Positions 36,628 through 44,837 of a stretch of DNA of 64,000 bases are shown in pieces. A program made the position numbers and the translations under genes. The notes under the pieces were generated by a model that did no database searches, was not told the DNA's origin, and was given only the letters and a program-made list of their open reading frames with translations. This DNA comes from Amycolatopsis sp. NBC_01488 (GTDB lineage: Bacteria > Actinomycetota > Actinomycetes > Mycobacteriales > Pseudonocardiaceae): the NCBI RefSeq assembly GCF_036227105.1, contig NZ_CP109434.1, positions 5,489,001-5,553,000 on the forward strand. The letters are read 5' to 3'. Numbering within the stretch: position 1 is the first letter of the stretch; every line of letters begins with the position of its first letter.

Positions 36628-36944
36628 CCACTGTCCTTTCGGGACTTGCCGCGTTCCCACAGCAGGAGGACGGCGGTGACGAGGGCGTAGCCGAACAGGA
36701 AGTCCTCCACCGGGATGTCCCAGGGGAACCGCCAGCCGGTGATCTGCGCGGGGGAGTACCGGACGATCGGGGCGGACGACTTCGTCAGCCACCCGTCGAC
36801 CGGGATCTGGAACGCGGCGACGATCGCCATCGTGACCCAGTAGGCCGGCCGCCGCAGCAGCCCGGTGCGCAGCACGACCACCTCGGCCGCGACCACCGCG
36901 AGCACGGCCGCGACCGCGGGAACCGTGTAGCCCCAGGGAATCAT
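36624..36944 (-). CDS. crtYd: Lycopene beta-cyclase subunit, CrtYd type
   Basis: A 106-aa membrane protein with three helices, one half of the heterodimeric actinobacterial lycopene cyclase. The active-site motif PWDIPVEDFLFGY lies at residues 74-86. It cooperates with the CrtYc-type half encoded upstream to form beta-ionone rings. ATG 36942-36944 overlaps the crtYc stop as ATGA. Confidence 0.88.
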   Translation of the reverse strand: MIPWGYTVPAVAAVLAVVAAEVVVLRTGLLRRPAYWVTMAIVAAFQIPVDGWLTKSSAPIVRYSPAQITGWRFPWDIPVEDFLFGYALVTAVLLLWERGKSRKDSG

Positions 36945-37285
36945 CGGCGCACCCGCTGCCGCGGGGACGACCGCCGCAGCAGCTTCCCGGTCAGCTGCAC
37001 GGCTTCGTAGGTCAGCACCCCGCACACCGGCACGACGACGAAGAACAGGACCTCCTCGAGCGGCACCCCGAACGGCACACGCAGGCCGGTGACGAACGCC
37101 GGGTCGAAGTCCCAGACGCCGGCGGCGATCGCGAGCGCGTCCCAGACCAGGAACACCGCCGCCACCGGCAGCACCGCGCGGGCCAGCGACCGCGCCCGGC
37201 GGTAGACGCGGGCGCCGGCCAGCTCCAGCGGCAGGGTCACCACCACGCACGCGACGAGGACGAGCAGGTACTCCACGCGGCCCAC
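36941..37285 (-). CDS. crtYc: Lycopene beta-cyclase subunit, CrtYc type
   Basis: A 114-aa membrane protein, the partner half of the lycopene cyclase. The motif PFGVPLEEVLFFVVVP lies at residues 71-86, and the N-terminal helix YLLVLVACVVVTLPLELAG anchors it. It begins 1 base after the crtB stop. Together with crtYd this is the heterodimeric cyclase usual in actinobacteria; the two open frames are full length. Confidence 0.88.
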   Translation of the reverse strand: MGRVEYLLVLVACVVVTLPLELAGARVYRRARSLARAVLPVAAVFLVWDALAIAAGVWDFDPAFVTGLRVPFGVPLEEVLFFVVVPVCGVLTYEAVQLTGKLLRRSSPRQRVRR

Positions 37286-37286
37286 C

Positions 37287-38234
37287 TCACGCCACCGCCA
37301 CCGGGTGCCGGCGCCGGGCCCACTGGGCGCGGACCAGCGCGTCGCACGCCGCGGTGAGCCGCCGGTGCCGGGGGACGCGCGCCCGGCCGGCGAAGACGTT
37401 GCAGCCGACGGCTTCGACGCGGTCGAGGATGCCGCCGTAGAGCCGGAACGCGGTCGCCACGCACGGCCGCGACACCGGGTGCAGCAGGCCGATCCCCGGC
37501 TCCGCCTCGGCGTAGACCCGCCGGGTCCGGGCCACCTGGTCGGTCAGCGCCGCCCGCACCGGCCGGTCGATCCGCCGGCCGCGGGCACACCACTCGAGCC
37601 GGTCGCGGTCGACGCCGAACGCGGCCAGCTCGTCCGCGGGCAGGTACACCCGGCCCCGGCCGAGGTCTTCGGCGACGTCGCGCAGGAAGTTCGTCAGCTG
37701 GAACGCCTTGCCGAGCGCGGCGGCTCGGGGGGCCGCGTCCGCGCGGGACCCGACGGTGCCCAGCACGGGCAGCACCTGCAGGCCGATGACCTCGGCCGAG
37801 CCGTGGACGTACTCGTCGAGCGCGGCCCGGGTCGGGTAGCCGGTCACCGTCAGGTCCATCCGCATCGAAGCGAAGAACGCGCGGAAGTGCGGCTCGGGGA
37901 TGGCGTACCGGATCACCGTGTCGATCACGGCCGCGTGCACCGGGTCGTCGCTGTGCCCGGCGCCGAGGTCGCCGAGGAACCGCCGTTCGGCGTCGCGCAG
38001 CGCCTCGGCCACGGACTCCGGGGTGGCACCGGGTTCGGGTTCGTCGACGAGGTCGTCCAGGCGGCGGGCGAAGCCGTAGAGCGCGTGCACCGCGGGGCGC
38101 TGCGCCGGGGTCAGCATGCGCGTGGCGAGGAAGTAGGTCCGGCCGTGACGCGCGTTGAGCTCCCGGCACCGCTGGTACGCGGCGCGCAAATCGGTTCCCG
38201 TGATGCCGGCGGCGTCGAGTTCGCGGCGGGTCAT
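37287..38234 (-). CDS. crtB: Phytoene synthase
   Basis: Head-to-head prenyl transferase (315 aa) condensing two geranylgeranyl diphosphates to phytoene. Both Mg-diphosphate motifs are intact: DDLVD (residues 60-64) and DVAED (near 185, in NFLRDVAEDLGRGRVYLP). The family segment TYFLATRMLTPAQRPAVHALYGFAR is present. ATG 38232-38234 overlaps the stop of the crtI remnant (ATGA), so translation of crtB still couples to that remnant. Presumably functional. Confidence 0.92.
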   Translation of the reverse strand: MTRRELDAAGITGTDLRAAYQRCRELNARHGRTYFLATRMLTPAQRPAVHALYGFARRLDDLVDEPEPGATPESVAEALRDAERRFLGDLGAGHSDDPVHAAVIDTVIRYAIPEPHFRAFFASMRMDLTVTGYPTRAALDEYVHGSAEVIGLQVLPVLGTVGSRADAAPRAAALGKAFQLTNFLRDVAEDLGRGRVYLPADELAAFGVDRDRLEWCARGRRIDRPVRAALTDQVARTRRVYAEAEPGIGLLHPVSRPCVATAFRLYGGILDRVEAVGCNVFAGRARVPRHRRLTAACDALVRAQWARRRHPVAVA

Positions 38235-38392
38235 CGCGCTCCCTCCAGGGTGCGGACGGTTGTCCCGGTGACCCGGTCGGCCGCCGGCCGGCCGGACAGC
38301 AGCATGGTCGGCACGCCGCGGCCCGTCCGTCCGCCGGGTTCGGGGTCGCGTTCGGCCACGACCCGCCCGGTGGGACCGGCGACCGTCCTCAT
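38231..38392 (-). pseudogene. crtI: In-frame remnant of phytoene desaturase (crtI)
   Basis: A 53-codon frame from ATG 38390-38392 to TGA 38231-38233, with 4-base overlaps to both the crtE remnant and crtB. The first 12 residues (MRTVAGPTGRVV) match the usual CrtI start just before the Rossmann motif. The middle AERDPEPGGRTGR matches the ExxxxPGGRxGR block that normally follows that motif, and GVPTMLLSGRPAADRVTG matches the CrtI C-terminus. Thus at least two internal in-frame deletions removed the FAD fold and nearly all of the about 500-residue enzyme. It cannot desaturate phytoene. Family identity is from memory of CrtI sequences, not an alignment. Confidence 0.75.
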
Positions 38393-38889
38393 CGGACCCG
38401 CTCGGTGCACCGGCCGGCGAGGACGCCGAGCGCGCCGGACGCCTGGACCGGCAGCGACGTCAGATCGAGCACTTCGAGGGCGCGGTGGACGCGCTCGTCG
38501 ATGAACTTCTCCAGCTGGTCACGGGCGCCGGTCGCCGTGATCACGCTCCGCCAGCGCCCGACGGCCCCGTCGTCGACGACGTCGAGGGCGAGCAGCGCGG
38601 TGAGCTCGGCACGCTGACGCCGGTCGGCGAGTTCCGCGGTGAGGACGACCACGCTGGACGCCGCGCTTTCCGGGCCGCCGCACCGCCAGCCGGCGTAGGC
38701 GAACAACGGGCGCAGGAACTTGCCGCCGGTGACGAAATCCGGCAGTGCCGCGGCGGCCGGGGTGTCCGCGGCGTGGCCGGTGAAGTGCTCTCGGACCCGC
38801 TCGCTCACGAGCGTGCTCACCTCGGTCTCGCACCGGCGGCGGACGCCGTCGAGCCACGCCACCGAGCCGACCGCGGGCATCGTCGTCAC
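38389..38889 (-). pseudogene. crtE: GGPP synthase (crtE) with internal in-frame deletion
   Basis: A 166-aa frame, under half of the usual 340-370 residues. GTG 38887-38889 follows AAGGAG by 5 bases; ATG 38880 is an alternative. The N-terminal part (ALPDFVTGGKFLRPLFAYAGW) is the conserved first polyprenyl-synthase block, but after about residue 90 the sequence jumps to a C-terminal segment (VGRWRSVITATGARDQLEKFIDERVHRALEVLD). Both aspartate-rich DDxxD motifs and the rest of the catalytic core are missing. The frame stays open and the stop overlaps the crtI remnant start, keeping coupling. It cannot make GGPP. Confidence 0.8.
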
Positions 38890-38980
38890 CCGGGCTCCTT
38901 CCGCCGTTGCCGAGCCGATACCCGGGCGACCACCGGATAAACGACCGGGCGCGGAGTTTGCCTCGGCGTGGCCGGGGTAG

Positions 38981-39016
38981 CCCGGACTCGATCCCGGACT
39001 CAATCCCCGGCTCAGG
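38981..39016. repeat. 12-bp direct repeats in the carotenoid divergent promoter
   Basis: CCCGGACTCGAT (38981-38992) and CCCGGACTCAAT (38993-39004) are tandem 11/12 matches; a third, weaker unit CCCCGGCTCAGG follows to 39016. The array is in the 137-bp gap between the crtE remnant and the Rieske gene and ends in the latter's ribosome-site region. It may be a regulator site for both directions. Confidence 0.6.
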
Positions 39017-39026
39017 AGCGTGGTTC

Positions 39027-40019
39027 GTGAGCGTCACCCAGCGGATCGCCGGGCGATGGCCGCGGCGCTGGCCCGTCCAGCCCTTCCGCGAACCTGCGTG
39101 GGCGAACCAGGAACCGGCCTACCGGGACTGCGCGCCCGCGGTGATCGAAGCCGCGGGCAAGCGTGCGTCGGTGCGGCCGTCGGGCAACTGGTTCGTGCTC
39201 GCCGCGAGCCGCGAAGTCCGGGCCGGCCGCCCGTTCGGCGTGACCGTCGGCGGGCAGGAGCTGGTCGCGTGGCGCGGCCGCGACGGCGAGGTCCGGGTCG
39301 GCCCCGGCGCCTGCCCGCACCTCGGCGCGCCCCTCGCGGACGCCCGCCTCGACGGCGGCGCGCTGGTGTGCCGGTGGCACGGGCTGCGGCTCGACGGCGC
39401 CCGCTGCGGGACGTGGGTCCCGGTCCCGGCCCACGACGACGGCGTCCTGGTGTGGGCGCGCCTCGACCGGCTCGGCGGCGAGCCGCCCACGGACCGGCCC
39501 GTGGTGCCGGCGCGCCCGGAAGGGCCGGTCCGCATCGACGCCGTCGCCACGGTGACGGGAACGTGCGAACCCCGGGACGTCGTGGCCAACCGCCTCGACC
39601 CATGGCACGGCGCCTGGTTCCACCCTTACTCGTTCACCCGCCTGCGGGTCCTGGAGACCCCGGACGAGGACGACCGGTTCCTCGTCGAGGTGACGTTCCG
39701 GCTGGCGGGCCGCTTCGGTGTGCCGGTGCTCGCGGAGTTCACCTGCCCCGAGCCGCGGACGGTGGTGATGCGCATCGTCGAGGGCGAGGGAGCAGGAAGC
39801 GTGGTCGAGACCCACGCGACCCCGCTGGGCGACGGCCCGGACGGCCAACCCCGCACCGCGGTGATCGAGGCGACGATCGCAGCGTCGCAACGCAGAGGCT
39901 TCGCGGTGGCCGCCAAGCTGTCCCCGGCCATCCGCCCGTTGATGCGCCACACGGCAACCCGCTTGTGGCGCGACGACCTCGCGTACGCCGAGCGCCGCTA
40001 CGCCCTGCGATCACGGTGA
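39027..40019 (+). CDS. Rieske 2Fe-2S protein of carotenoid clusters (DUF5914 type)
   Basis: A 330-aa protein. The Rieske cluster ligands are C96-x-H98 (CPHLGAPL) and C115-x2-H118 (CRWHGL). The C-terminal half resembles the catalytic part of Rieske oxygenases (NRLDPWHGAWFHPYSFTRLRV gives Asp/His candidates for a mononuclear iron). A gene like this sits beside crtU/crtT/crtY in streptomycete isorenieratene clusters and is annotated DUF5914; its reaction is unknown. GTG 39027 follows CAGGAG by 8 bases. Divergent from the carotenoid chain. Confidence 0.85.
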   Translation: MSVTQRIAGRWPRRWPVQPFREPAWANQEPAYRDCAPAVIEAAGKRASVRPSGNWFVLAASREVRAGRPFGVTVGGQELVAWRGRDGEVRVGPGACPHLGAPLADARLDGGALVCRWHGLRLDGARCGTWVPVPAHDDGVLVWARLDRLGGEPPTDRPVVPARPEGPVRIDAVATVTGTCEPRDVVANRLDPWHGAWFHPYSFTRLRVLETPDEDDRFLVEVTFRLAGRFGVPVLAEFTCPEPRTVVMRIVEGEGAGSVVETHATPLGDGPDGQPRTAVIEATIAASQRRGFAVAAKLSPAIRPLMRHTATRLWRDDLAYAERRYALRSR

Positions 40020-40126
40020 GCACTGCCGCGCTTCGCGGTGAATCTTGGCATCTTCCGCTCCTCTCACCGTCGTCGAGAGGGAGCCGCAGACCATCAGCTC
40101 GGCGAGATCGGCAAGCTCGCGCCGGG

Positions 40127-40459
40127 TCAGGGCCGGCCGCGCTGGGGTGTCTGCCCGGCGACGCCGTGCCGCAGCGGCGTGCTTCCGGGTGCCGCGGTCG
40201 CCTCGCTCACCGGTGAGCCGCCCGGAGTGCCGGACACGGGTGGTGCCTGCCGCGGATCGCCGGGGGCGGGTTCGGCGCCGTCGCGCAGCTCGGCGAGCCG
40301 GGCTTCGAGGAGCTGCCGGACGGGGACCCGGTCGCCGTGCGCGCGTTCGTGGTCGACGAGGGCGCGCAGGCCGGCTTCGTCGAGGGAACGGATGCGGTGG
40401 CGCAGCTCCCCCAGCGGCAGCTGGTCGTAGTCGGGCAGCGGAAGGTCGTGGTCGGGCAT
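40127..40459 (-). CDS. Small hypothetical protein (DUF8129-like)
   Basis: A 110-aa protein. Start is MPDHDLPLPDYDQLPLGEL with ribosome site GGAG 6 bases upstream; then HRIRSLDEAGLRALVDHERAHGDRVPVRQLLEARLAELRDGAEP, which looks like a compact helical domain, then a Pro/Gly-rich disordered tail. Similar small proteins are common in actinomycetes and often lie beside SRPBCC/dehydrogenase pairs, as here. Function unknown. Confidence 0.7.
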   Translation of the reverse strand: MPDHDLPLPDYDQLPLGELRHRIRSLDEAGLRALVDHERAHGDRVPVRQLLEARLAELRDGAEPAPGDPRQAPPVSGTPGGSPVSEATAAPGSTPLRHGVAGQTPQRGRP

Positions 40460-40600
40460 GCCGGTCTCCGATCGTCGTCGGTGGCCTACCCGGTGCCGCA
40501 GGGGTCAAACGCTCCCCAGCCGACCCGATCGATGTGTGTTCCGGGGCAAAGCGGGAAAGCCAGCCTCGACCCTGGCCCCCAAGGAATCGAGGAACCCGGC

Positions 40601-41044
40601 ATGAAGTGGCCGATGGGAGCACTCGCCGTCGCGGGGATCGCGGCGGGCGCGGCCGCCGCGCGGCGGAAGTCCGCTGACCGGCCGAACCGCTGGCTCGGCG
40701 TCACGGTCAACCTGCCAACCGAAGAAGTCGAGAACGACCCGCGGCTGCGGGACGCCTTCGCCGCGCTCGCCGAGGAGGCCGAGACGCGCGTGCGTCCGGC
40801 ACCCGGCGGACGCGGGACGGAGCTGGCGGCCCGGCGCCGGGACCCGGGCCCGGGCGGTGTCGCCGAGCGGCTCGCCGGGCGCGACCCGCGGCAACCGGTG
40901 CGCAGCGCGCTGCGGGACGTCAAGTCGCTGCTGGAAACGGGTGAGGTGCTCCGCCCGGACGCGCCGACGACCGGGCAGCCGACGCCGGGCGGCGCGCTGG
41001 TCCGCCTGGCCACCCGGCGCGCGGGCGGGGAGGGACGGCTGTGA
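40601..41044 (+). CDS. Small SRPBCC-type companion protein
   Basis: A 147-aa protein. It starts with a short membrane helix (MGALAVAGIAAGAAAARRK) and continues with a compact domain including WLGVTVNLPTEEV, TRVRPAPGGRGTELAARRR and the C-terminal SALRDVKSLLETGEVLRPDAPTT. That ending matches the end of the larger SRPBCC protein at 56148 (VLETGEVVRSDGAP), and both are followed by an alcohol dehydrogenase with a 4-base overlap. GAGGA lies 7 bases before ATG 40601. Probably a lipid/polyketide-binding fold of unknown ligand. Confidence 0.7.
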   Translation: MKWPMGALAVAGIAAGAAAARRKSADRPNRWLGVTVNLPTEEVENDPRLRDAFAALAEEAETRVRPAPGGRGTELAARRRDPGPGGVAERLAGRDPRQPVRSALRDVKSLLETGEVLRPDAPTTGQPTPGGALVRLATRRAGGEGRL

Positions 41045-41832
41045 AAGCACTGTGCTGGCAAGGAGTCAACGAACTCTCCGTCGACGACGTGCGCGTCCCG
41101 TTCGCCGACCACGGTGCCTTCCCGATCCCCGAAGGCATGGACGACGACACCGCGCTGTTCGCCTCGGACTCGGTGCCCACGGGTTGGATGGGCGCCGACC
41201 TCGGTGGTGTCCAGCCGGGTGACACCGTGGCGGTCTGGGGCTGCGGTGCGGTCGGCCAGATGGCGGCGAAGGCGGCGATGCTGCTCGGCGCCGAGCGGGT
41301 GTTCTCGATCGACCGCTACGGCTACCGGCTGCGGATGACCGAGCAGCACATCGGCTCCGAGACGATCGACTACTCCAGCACCGACGTCGGCGCCGAGCTG
41401 CGCGAACGCACCGGCGGCCGCGGCCCGGACGTCTGCATCGAGGCCGTCGGCATGGAAGCCCACAGCGCCGGTGCGCACCACTTGTACGACCAGGTCAAGC
41501 AGCAGTTGCGGCTGGAGACCGACCGGCCCGACGCCGTCCGGGAAGCGATCTACGCGTGCCGCAAGGGCGGGACGGTGTTCGTCCTCGGCGTGTTCGCCGG
41601 CGTCGTGGACAAGTTCCCGCTCGGCGCGGTGATCAACAAAGGGCTGACCGTGCGTGGTTCGCAGCAGCACGGGCAGCGCTACGTCCCGATGCTGCTCGAC
41701 CGGATGGCCCGCGGCGAGCTGCCCACCGCCCACCTGGCCACGCACCGCCTGCCGCTGGCCGACGGTCCGCGCGCCTACGACCTGTTCAAGCACAAGAAGG
41801 ACGACTGCCTGCGCGCCGTCCTGCACCCCTGA
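41041..41832 (+). pseudogene. Zinc alcohol dehydrogenase missing its catalytic domain
   Basis: A 263-aa frame against about 390 in the paralog at 54976. The first 17 residues (MKALCWQGVNELSVDDV) match the dehydrogenase N-terminus and then run straight into RVPFADHGAFPIPEGMDDD, which in the paralog lies near residue 145. About 125 residues, including all catalytic and structural zinc ligands (Cys/His, and the four-cysteine lobe), are absent. The Rossmann fold (VAVWGCGAVGQMAAKAAMLLGAE) is complete. The frame is open, with GTG 41041 overlapping the SRPBCC stop. Catalytically dead as a dehydrogenase, but may bind NAD. Confidence 0.78.
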
Positions 41833-41856
41833 ACCCGTTCAACGAAAGGAAAACTC

Positions 41857-42324
41857 ATGTCGACAACCAGTCCTGCCCGCACCCGGACCCCGGTGCAGGT
41901 CGCCGCCGCGGTCGTCTCGGTCGTGTTCCTGCTGGTCGGTGTGCTCGGGTTCGTCCCGGGCGTCACGACCCACTACGACCAGCTCAGCTTCGCCGGCCAC
42001 GGCTCGATGGCCATGCTGCTGGGCGTGTTCATGGTTTCGGTGCTGCACAACATCGTGCACCTGCTGTTCGGGATCGTCGGCCTGGGCGCCGCGCGCACCG
42101 CTCGCGGCGCGCGGCTGTACCTCCTCGCCGGCGGCGTCGTGTACCTGGTCCTGTGGCTGTACGGGCTGCTGATCGACCACGGCAGTGACGCCAACTTCGT
42201 GCCGGTCAACACGGCGGACAACTGGCTGCACCTCGGCCTGGGCGTCGGCATGATCGCCCTCGGCCTGCTCACCGCCCGCGCGGGCGCGACCTCGCGCGCC
42301 GCCCGCGGCCCGGGTCTCGGCTAG
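41857..42324 (+). CDS. DUF4383 membrane protein
   Basis: A 155-aa integral membrane protein with four helices. The family pattern is clear: VFLLVGVLGFVPGVT, then HNIVHLLFGIVGLGAARTARGARLYLL, and the final VNTADNWLHLGLGVGMIALGLL. AAAGGA lies upstream of ATG 41857. DUF4383 proteins are widespread in actinobacteria, often linked to stress genes; function unknown. Confidence 0.88.
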   Translation: MSTTSPARTRTPVQVAAAVVSVVFLLVGVLGFVPGVTTHYDQLSFAGHGSMAMLLGVFMVSVLHNIVHLLFGIVGLGAARTARGARLYLLAGGVVYLVLWLYGLLIDHGSDANFVPVNTADNWLHLGLGVGMIALGLLTARAGATSRAARGPGLG

Positions 42325-42348
42325 CCACCACGCTGCGCGTGGACACCG

Positions 42349-42388
42349 GGGACGCCGGCGGTCGCTCACCATGGCCCGCCGGCGTCCC
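42349..42388. terminator. Hairpin after the DUF4383 gene
   Basis: GGGACGCCGGCGG (42349-42361) and CCGCCGGCGTCCC (42376-42388) form a perfect 13-bp stem with a 14-base loop. It starts 25 bases after the DUF4383 stop and contains ATG 42371, which argues against that ATG as the start of the next gene. Confidence 0.6.
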
Positions 42389-42460
42389 GCTGTGCGCACT
42401 GTCCACTGCGGAGTGGCCGCGCCGGGCTTGGCCGCCGCCGCAGGCGGGTACCCGTCGCCG

Positions 42461-43511
42461 ATGAATCCGCGGTGGGAGGGCCGGCTGCGTGCGACCGCGC
42501 GCGCGGCCGTCGGCCGGTTCCGGCGGGCCCGGTGGGCGGTCGTGCAGACCGCGGTCGCGGTGAGCGTGTCCTGGTTCATCGCGCACGACCTGCTTGGGCA
42601 CCCGCAGCCGTTCTTCGCGCCGATCGCGGCCGCGGTCTCGTTGTCGGCCAGTGACGTGCTGCGCGGACAGCGTGCGGTGCAGCTGATGAGCGGGGTGGCG
42701 CTGGGGATCGTGGTCGGCACGCTCGTCGAGGCGATCGCGGGCACCGCAGCACCGGCGTTCGGGCTCGCGGCGCTCTTGGCGGTGTACGGTGCGCTGGCCC
42801 TCGGCGGTGGCCCGTTCGGCCAGGGCCTGATGTTCGTCAACCAGACCGCCGCGTCGGCGATCCTGATCCTCGCGCTGCACCGGCCCGGCTCCGGCACCGA
42901 ACGGCTGGTGGACGCCCTGGTCGGGGGCGGCGTCGTGGTGGTGATCGGCGTCCTGTTGGTCCCGGCGGACCCGCACCGCCTGCTCGACGACGCCGCGCGC
43001 GGTCTGTTCGCCGAACTGCGGGACGCGCTGAGCGGGCTGCGGCCGGCCGGCCCGCCGGCGGCCGGCGACGCGGACCGGGAACTGGCTGCCGGGCAGCGCA
43101 TCCACTCGCGGCTGGCCGCGCTGGCCCAGGCGCGCGGAACGGCGCGGCAGGTGGTGGTGATCGCGCCGCGCCGGTGGCGGTCGCGGGCAAGCGTCGATGC
43201 GGCCATCGCCCGCAGCAGGCACCTGACGTTGCTGGCCAACGCGGTGCTCAGCCTGGTCCGCGTCAGCGGTGCCGCTGTCGACGTCGGCGAGGACCTGCCT
43301 CACGCCTTGGGCGAAGCAGTCGCCGAGCTGGCCCGGGCGTGCGCCGCGCTGGCCGGAGACGGCGATGCGGACGAGGCGGTCGCGGCCGCCACGCGGGGCC
43401 GAGCGGCTCCTCGACCCCGCCCGGCACGCGGGACCGGGCTACCGCGGCCCCGCCGTCTACGCGGCCCGGGCGTGCGCGCGTGACCTCCTGGCGGCGATCG
43501 GTCCGCGATGA
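42461..43511 (+). pseudogene. FUSC-family membrane transporter with 3' frameshift
   Basis: Membrane protein of the FUSC/aromatic-acid-exporter family (about 350 aa). The start ATG 42461 (MNPRWEGRLRAT) is chosen because upstream codons overlap a hairpin. Six helices follow; FFAPIAAAVSLSA and the segment GSGTERLVDALVGGGVVVVIGVLLVPADP are typical. At GGGG 43395-43398 the frame slips. With three Gs it continues AERLLDPARHAGPGYRGPA and ends LLAAIGPR at TGA 43511, the expected FUSC C-terminus. As written, the frame ends in arginine/proline-rich junk at 43483. Consensus error or genuine lesion. Confidence 0.7.
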
Positions 43512-43705
43512 CGCCGGCGCGGGCCCCGCCGCCGGTCTGCGTTGTCGGTGGCTTCGGCGGCCTGAGAACCACCGAATTCGCGAGCGACGTCCCGGATAAG
43601 CGACGGAGACACCTGACAGGCCCAGCGAGTTCGCTTCCCGCACCAAGGAGCCCGGCACCAAGTCATGAGCGGCCTGCCCGTCCGCTGGCGTGCTGCCATC
43701 CGTGA
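43508..43705 (+). pseudogene. Possible dinucleotide-binding oxidoreductase remnant
   Basis: ATG 43508 overlaps the corrected FUSC stop (ATGA). The first 22 residues include PVCVVGGFGGLRT, close to the V-V-G-G-G-F-x-G-L start of NADH dehydrogenase-like flavoproteins, but a glycine is missing and after that the sequence is unrelated. A 65-codon remnant at best. The rest of the gap to 44110 shows no supportable gene. Confidence 0.3.
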
Positions 43706-44110
43706 CGCGCTGGGCTGCGACGGCGGCCAGGCGCCGGGACCAGGGCGGCGATGGCGATGGCGGCGAGCCAGAGCACGGCCGAGGCGTGCGCTGTCAACGA
43801 CATCGTCGCCCCGCAGAACAGCCGGAGTGACACGGAGACGACCAGGCGCCACAACCTCGGGTGCATGGACAGGTGGTTCCCCGGTGGCCTCCGGTGAAAC
43901 GAGCCGGGCGCCGCCTCGAGCGCGTGGTGCCGGTGTGCCGCGACGTCGATGAAAGCGCCGGCGTGGCCGGAATTGCTGCCACGGCTGCTTGCCCGCTGGC
44001 TCGGGTCACGTGAAGCCGACTGCGCGCGTGCACCATCGGGTTAACCGCGCTCGTGGTGGGTAAGCCGTCGGTGTCTTCAGCCGCTCACCGGTCCGGGGAA
44101 GTGACGTCGC
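43706..44110. other. Intergenic stretch with no convincing gene
   Basis: About 400 bases before the GAF-ANTAR gene. A minus-strand frame (43663-43866) has one hydrophobic run (AVLWLAAIAIAALVPAP) but no ribosome site or recognisable ending. No hairpin or repeat of note was seen. Some promoter function for the next gene is expected. Confidence 0.4.
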
Positions 44111-44836
44111 ATGGACCAGGAACTGCCGCCCTCGGAGGAGCTCGCGGCGGTGTTCGCCCGGATGTCCGGGCTCCTGCTGACGACGGACACGGCGGGCTCG
44201 GCGCTGCGCGCGGGCACCACGCTGGCGCAAGAGATCTTCCCGGACACCGCGGGCGCCGGGATGAGCCTGCTCGACGAGGACGGGACGCAGATCACGACGG
44301 CCGCCACCGGCGAAGTCGTCGAGCGGGCGGACCGTCTCCAGTACGAACTGCGGGCCGGTCCGTGCCTGACGGCGTGGGCGGACCGGACCGTCGTGCGGGT
44401 CGACGATCTGGCGCGCGATCCGCGGTGGCCTGACTGGGCCCGCCGGGCGGCGCGCGAGCTGGGGCTGCGCGCTTCGCTGAGCGTTCCCGTGGTCGCCGGC
44501 GACACCGCGCTGGGGGCGCTCAAGGTCTACGCGACGCGGCCGGGTGCCTACCGGGAACGGGAGGAGTCGCTGCTGGCCTTGTTCGCGGCGCAGGCCGCGA
44601 TGCTGGTGGCGAACGCGAAGTCCCACGCCGATGCGCGCCGGGTCAGCGCGCGGCTGCGGGACTCGCTGCGCGGGCGGGACGTCGTCAACATCGCCAAGGG
44701 CGTCCTGATGAGCCGCGGTCACGTCGACGAGCAGACCGCGTTCCTCCAGCTGGCCGACTTGGCCCGGGAACGGCGCCATTCCCTTCGCGACGCGGCGGAA
44801 GACCTCGTGCGCACCACGCTGCGGCGGCGGCGCTGA
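44111..44836 (+). CDS. GAF-ANTAR antitermination regulator
   Basis: A 241-aa cytoplasmic protein. The GAF domain (about residues 15-165) includes AGMSLLDEDGTQITTAATG and LQYELRAGPCLTAWAD; the ANTAR domain (about 185-238) has the three-helix pattern with LRGRDVVNIAKGVLMSRGHVD and AFLQLADLARERRHSLRDAAEDLV. ANTAR proteins bind RNA hairpins to prevent termination, with GAF sensing a signal. Start ATG 44111, 1 base before the phosphatase gene region ends up coupled (stop 44836, next ATG 44838). Likely a signalling pair. Confidence 0.92.
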   Translation: MDQELPPSEELAAVFARMSGLLLTTDTAGSALRAGTTLAQEIFPDTAGAGMSLLDEDGTQITTAATGEVVERADRLQYELRAGPCLTAWADRTVVRVDDLARDPRWPDWARRAARELGLRASLSVPVVAGDTALGALKVYATRPGAYREREESLLALFAAQAAMLVANAKSHADARRVSARLRDSLRGRDVVNIAKGVLMSRGHVDEQTAFLQLADLARERRHSLRDAAEDLVRTTLRRRR

Positions 44837-44837
44837 C

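Noticed and set aside
43663..43866. Minus-strand small membrane ORF
   Set aside because: One hydrophobic run but no ribosome site, no conserved pattern and an arginine-rich ending.
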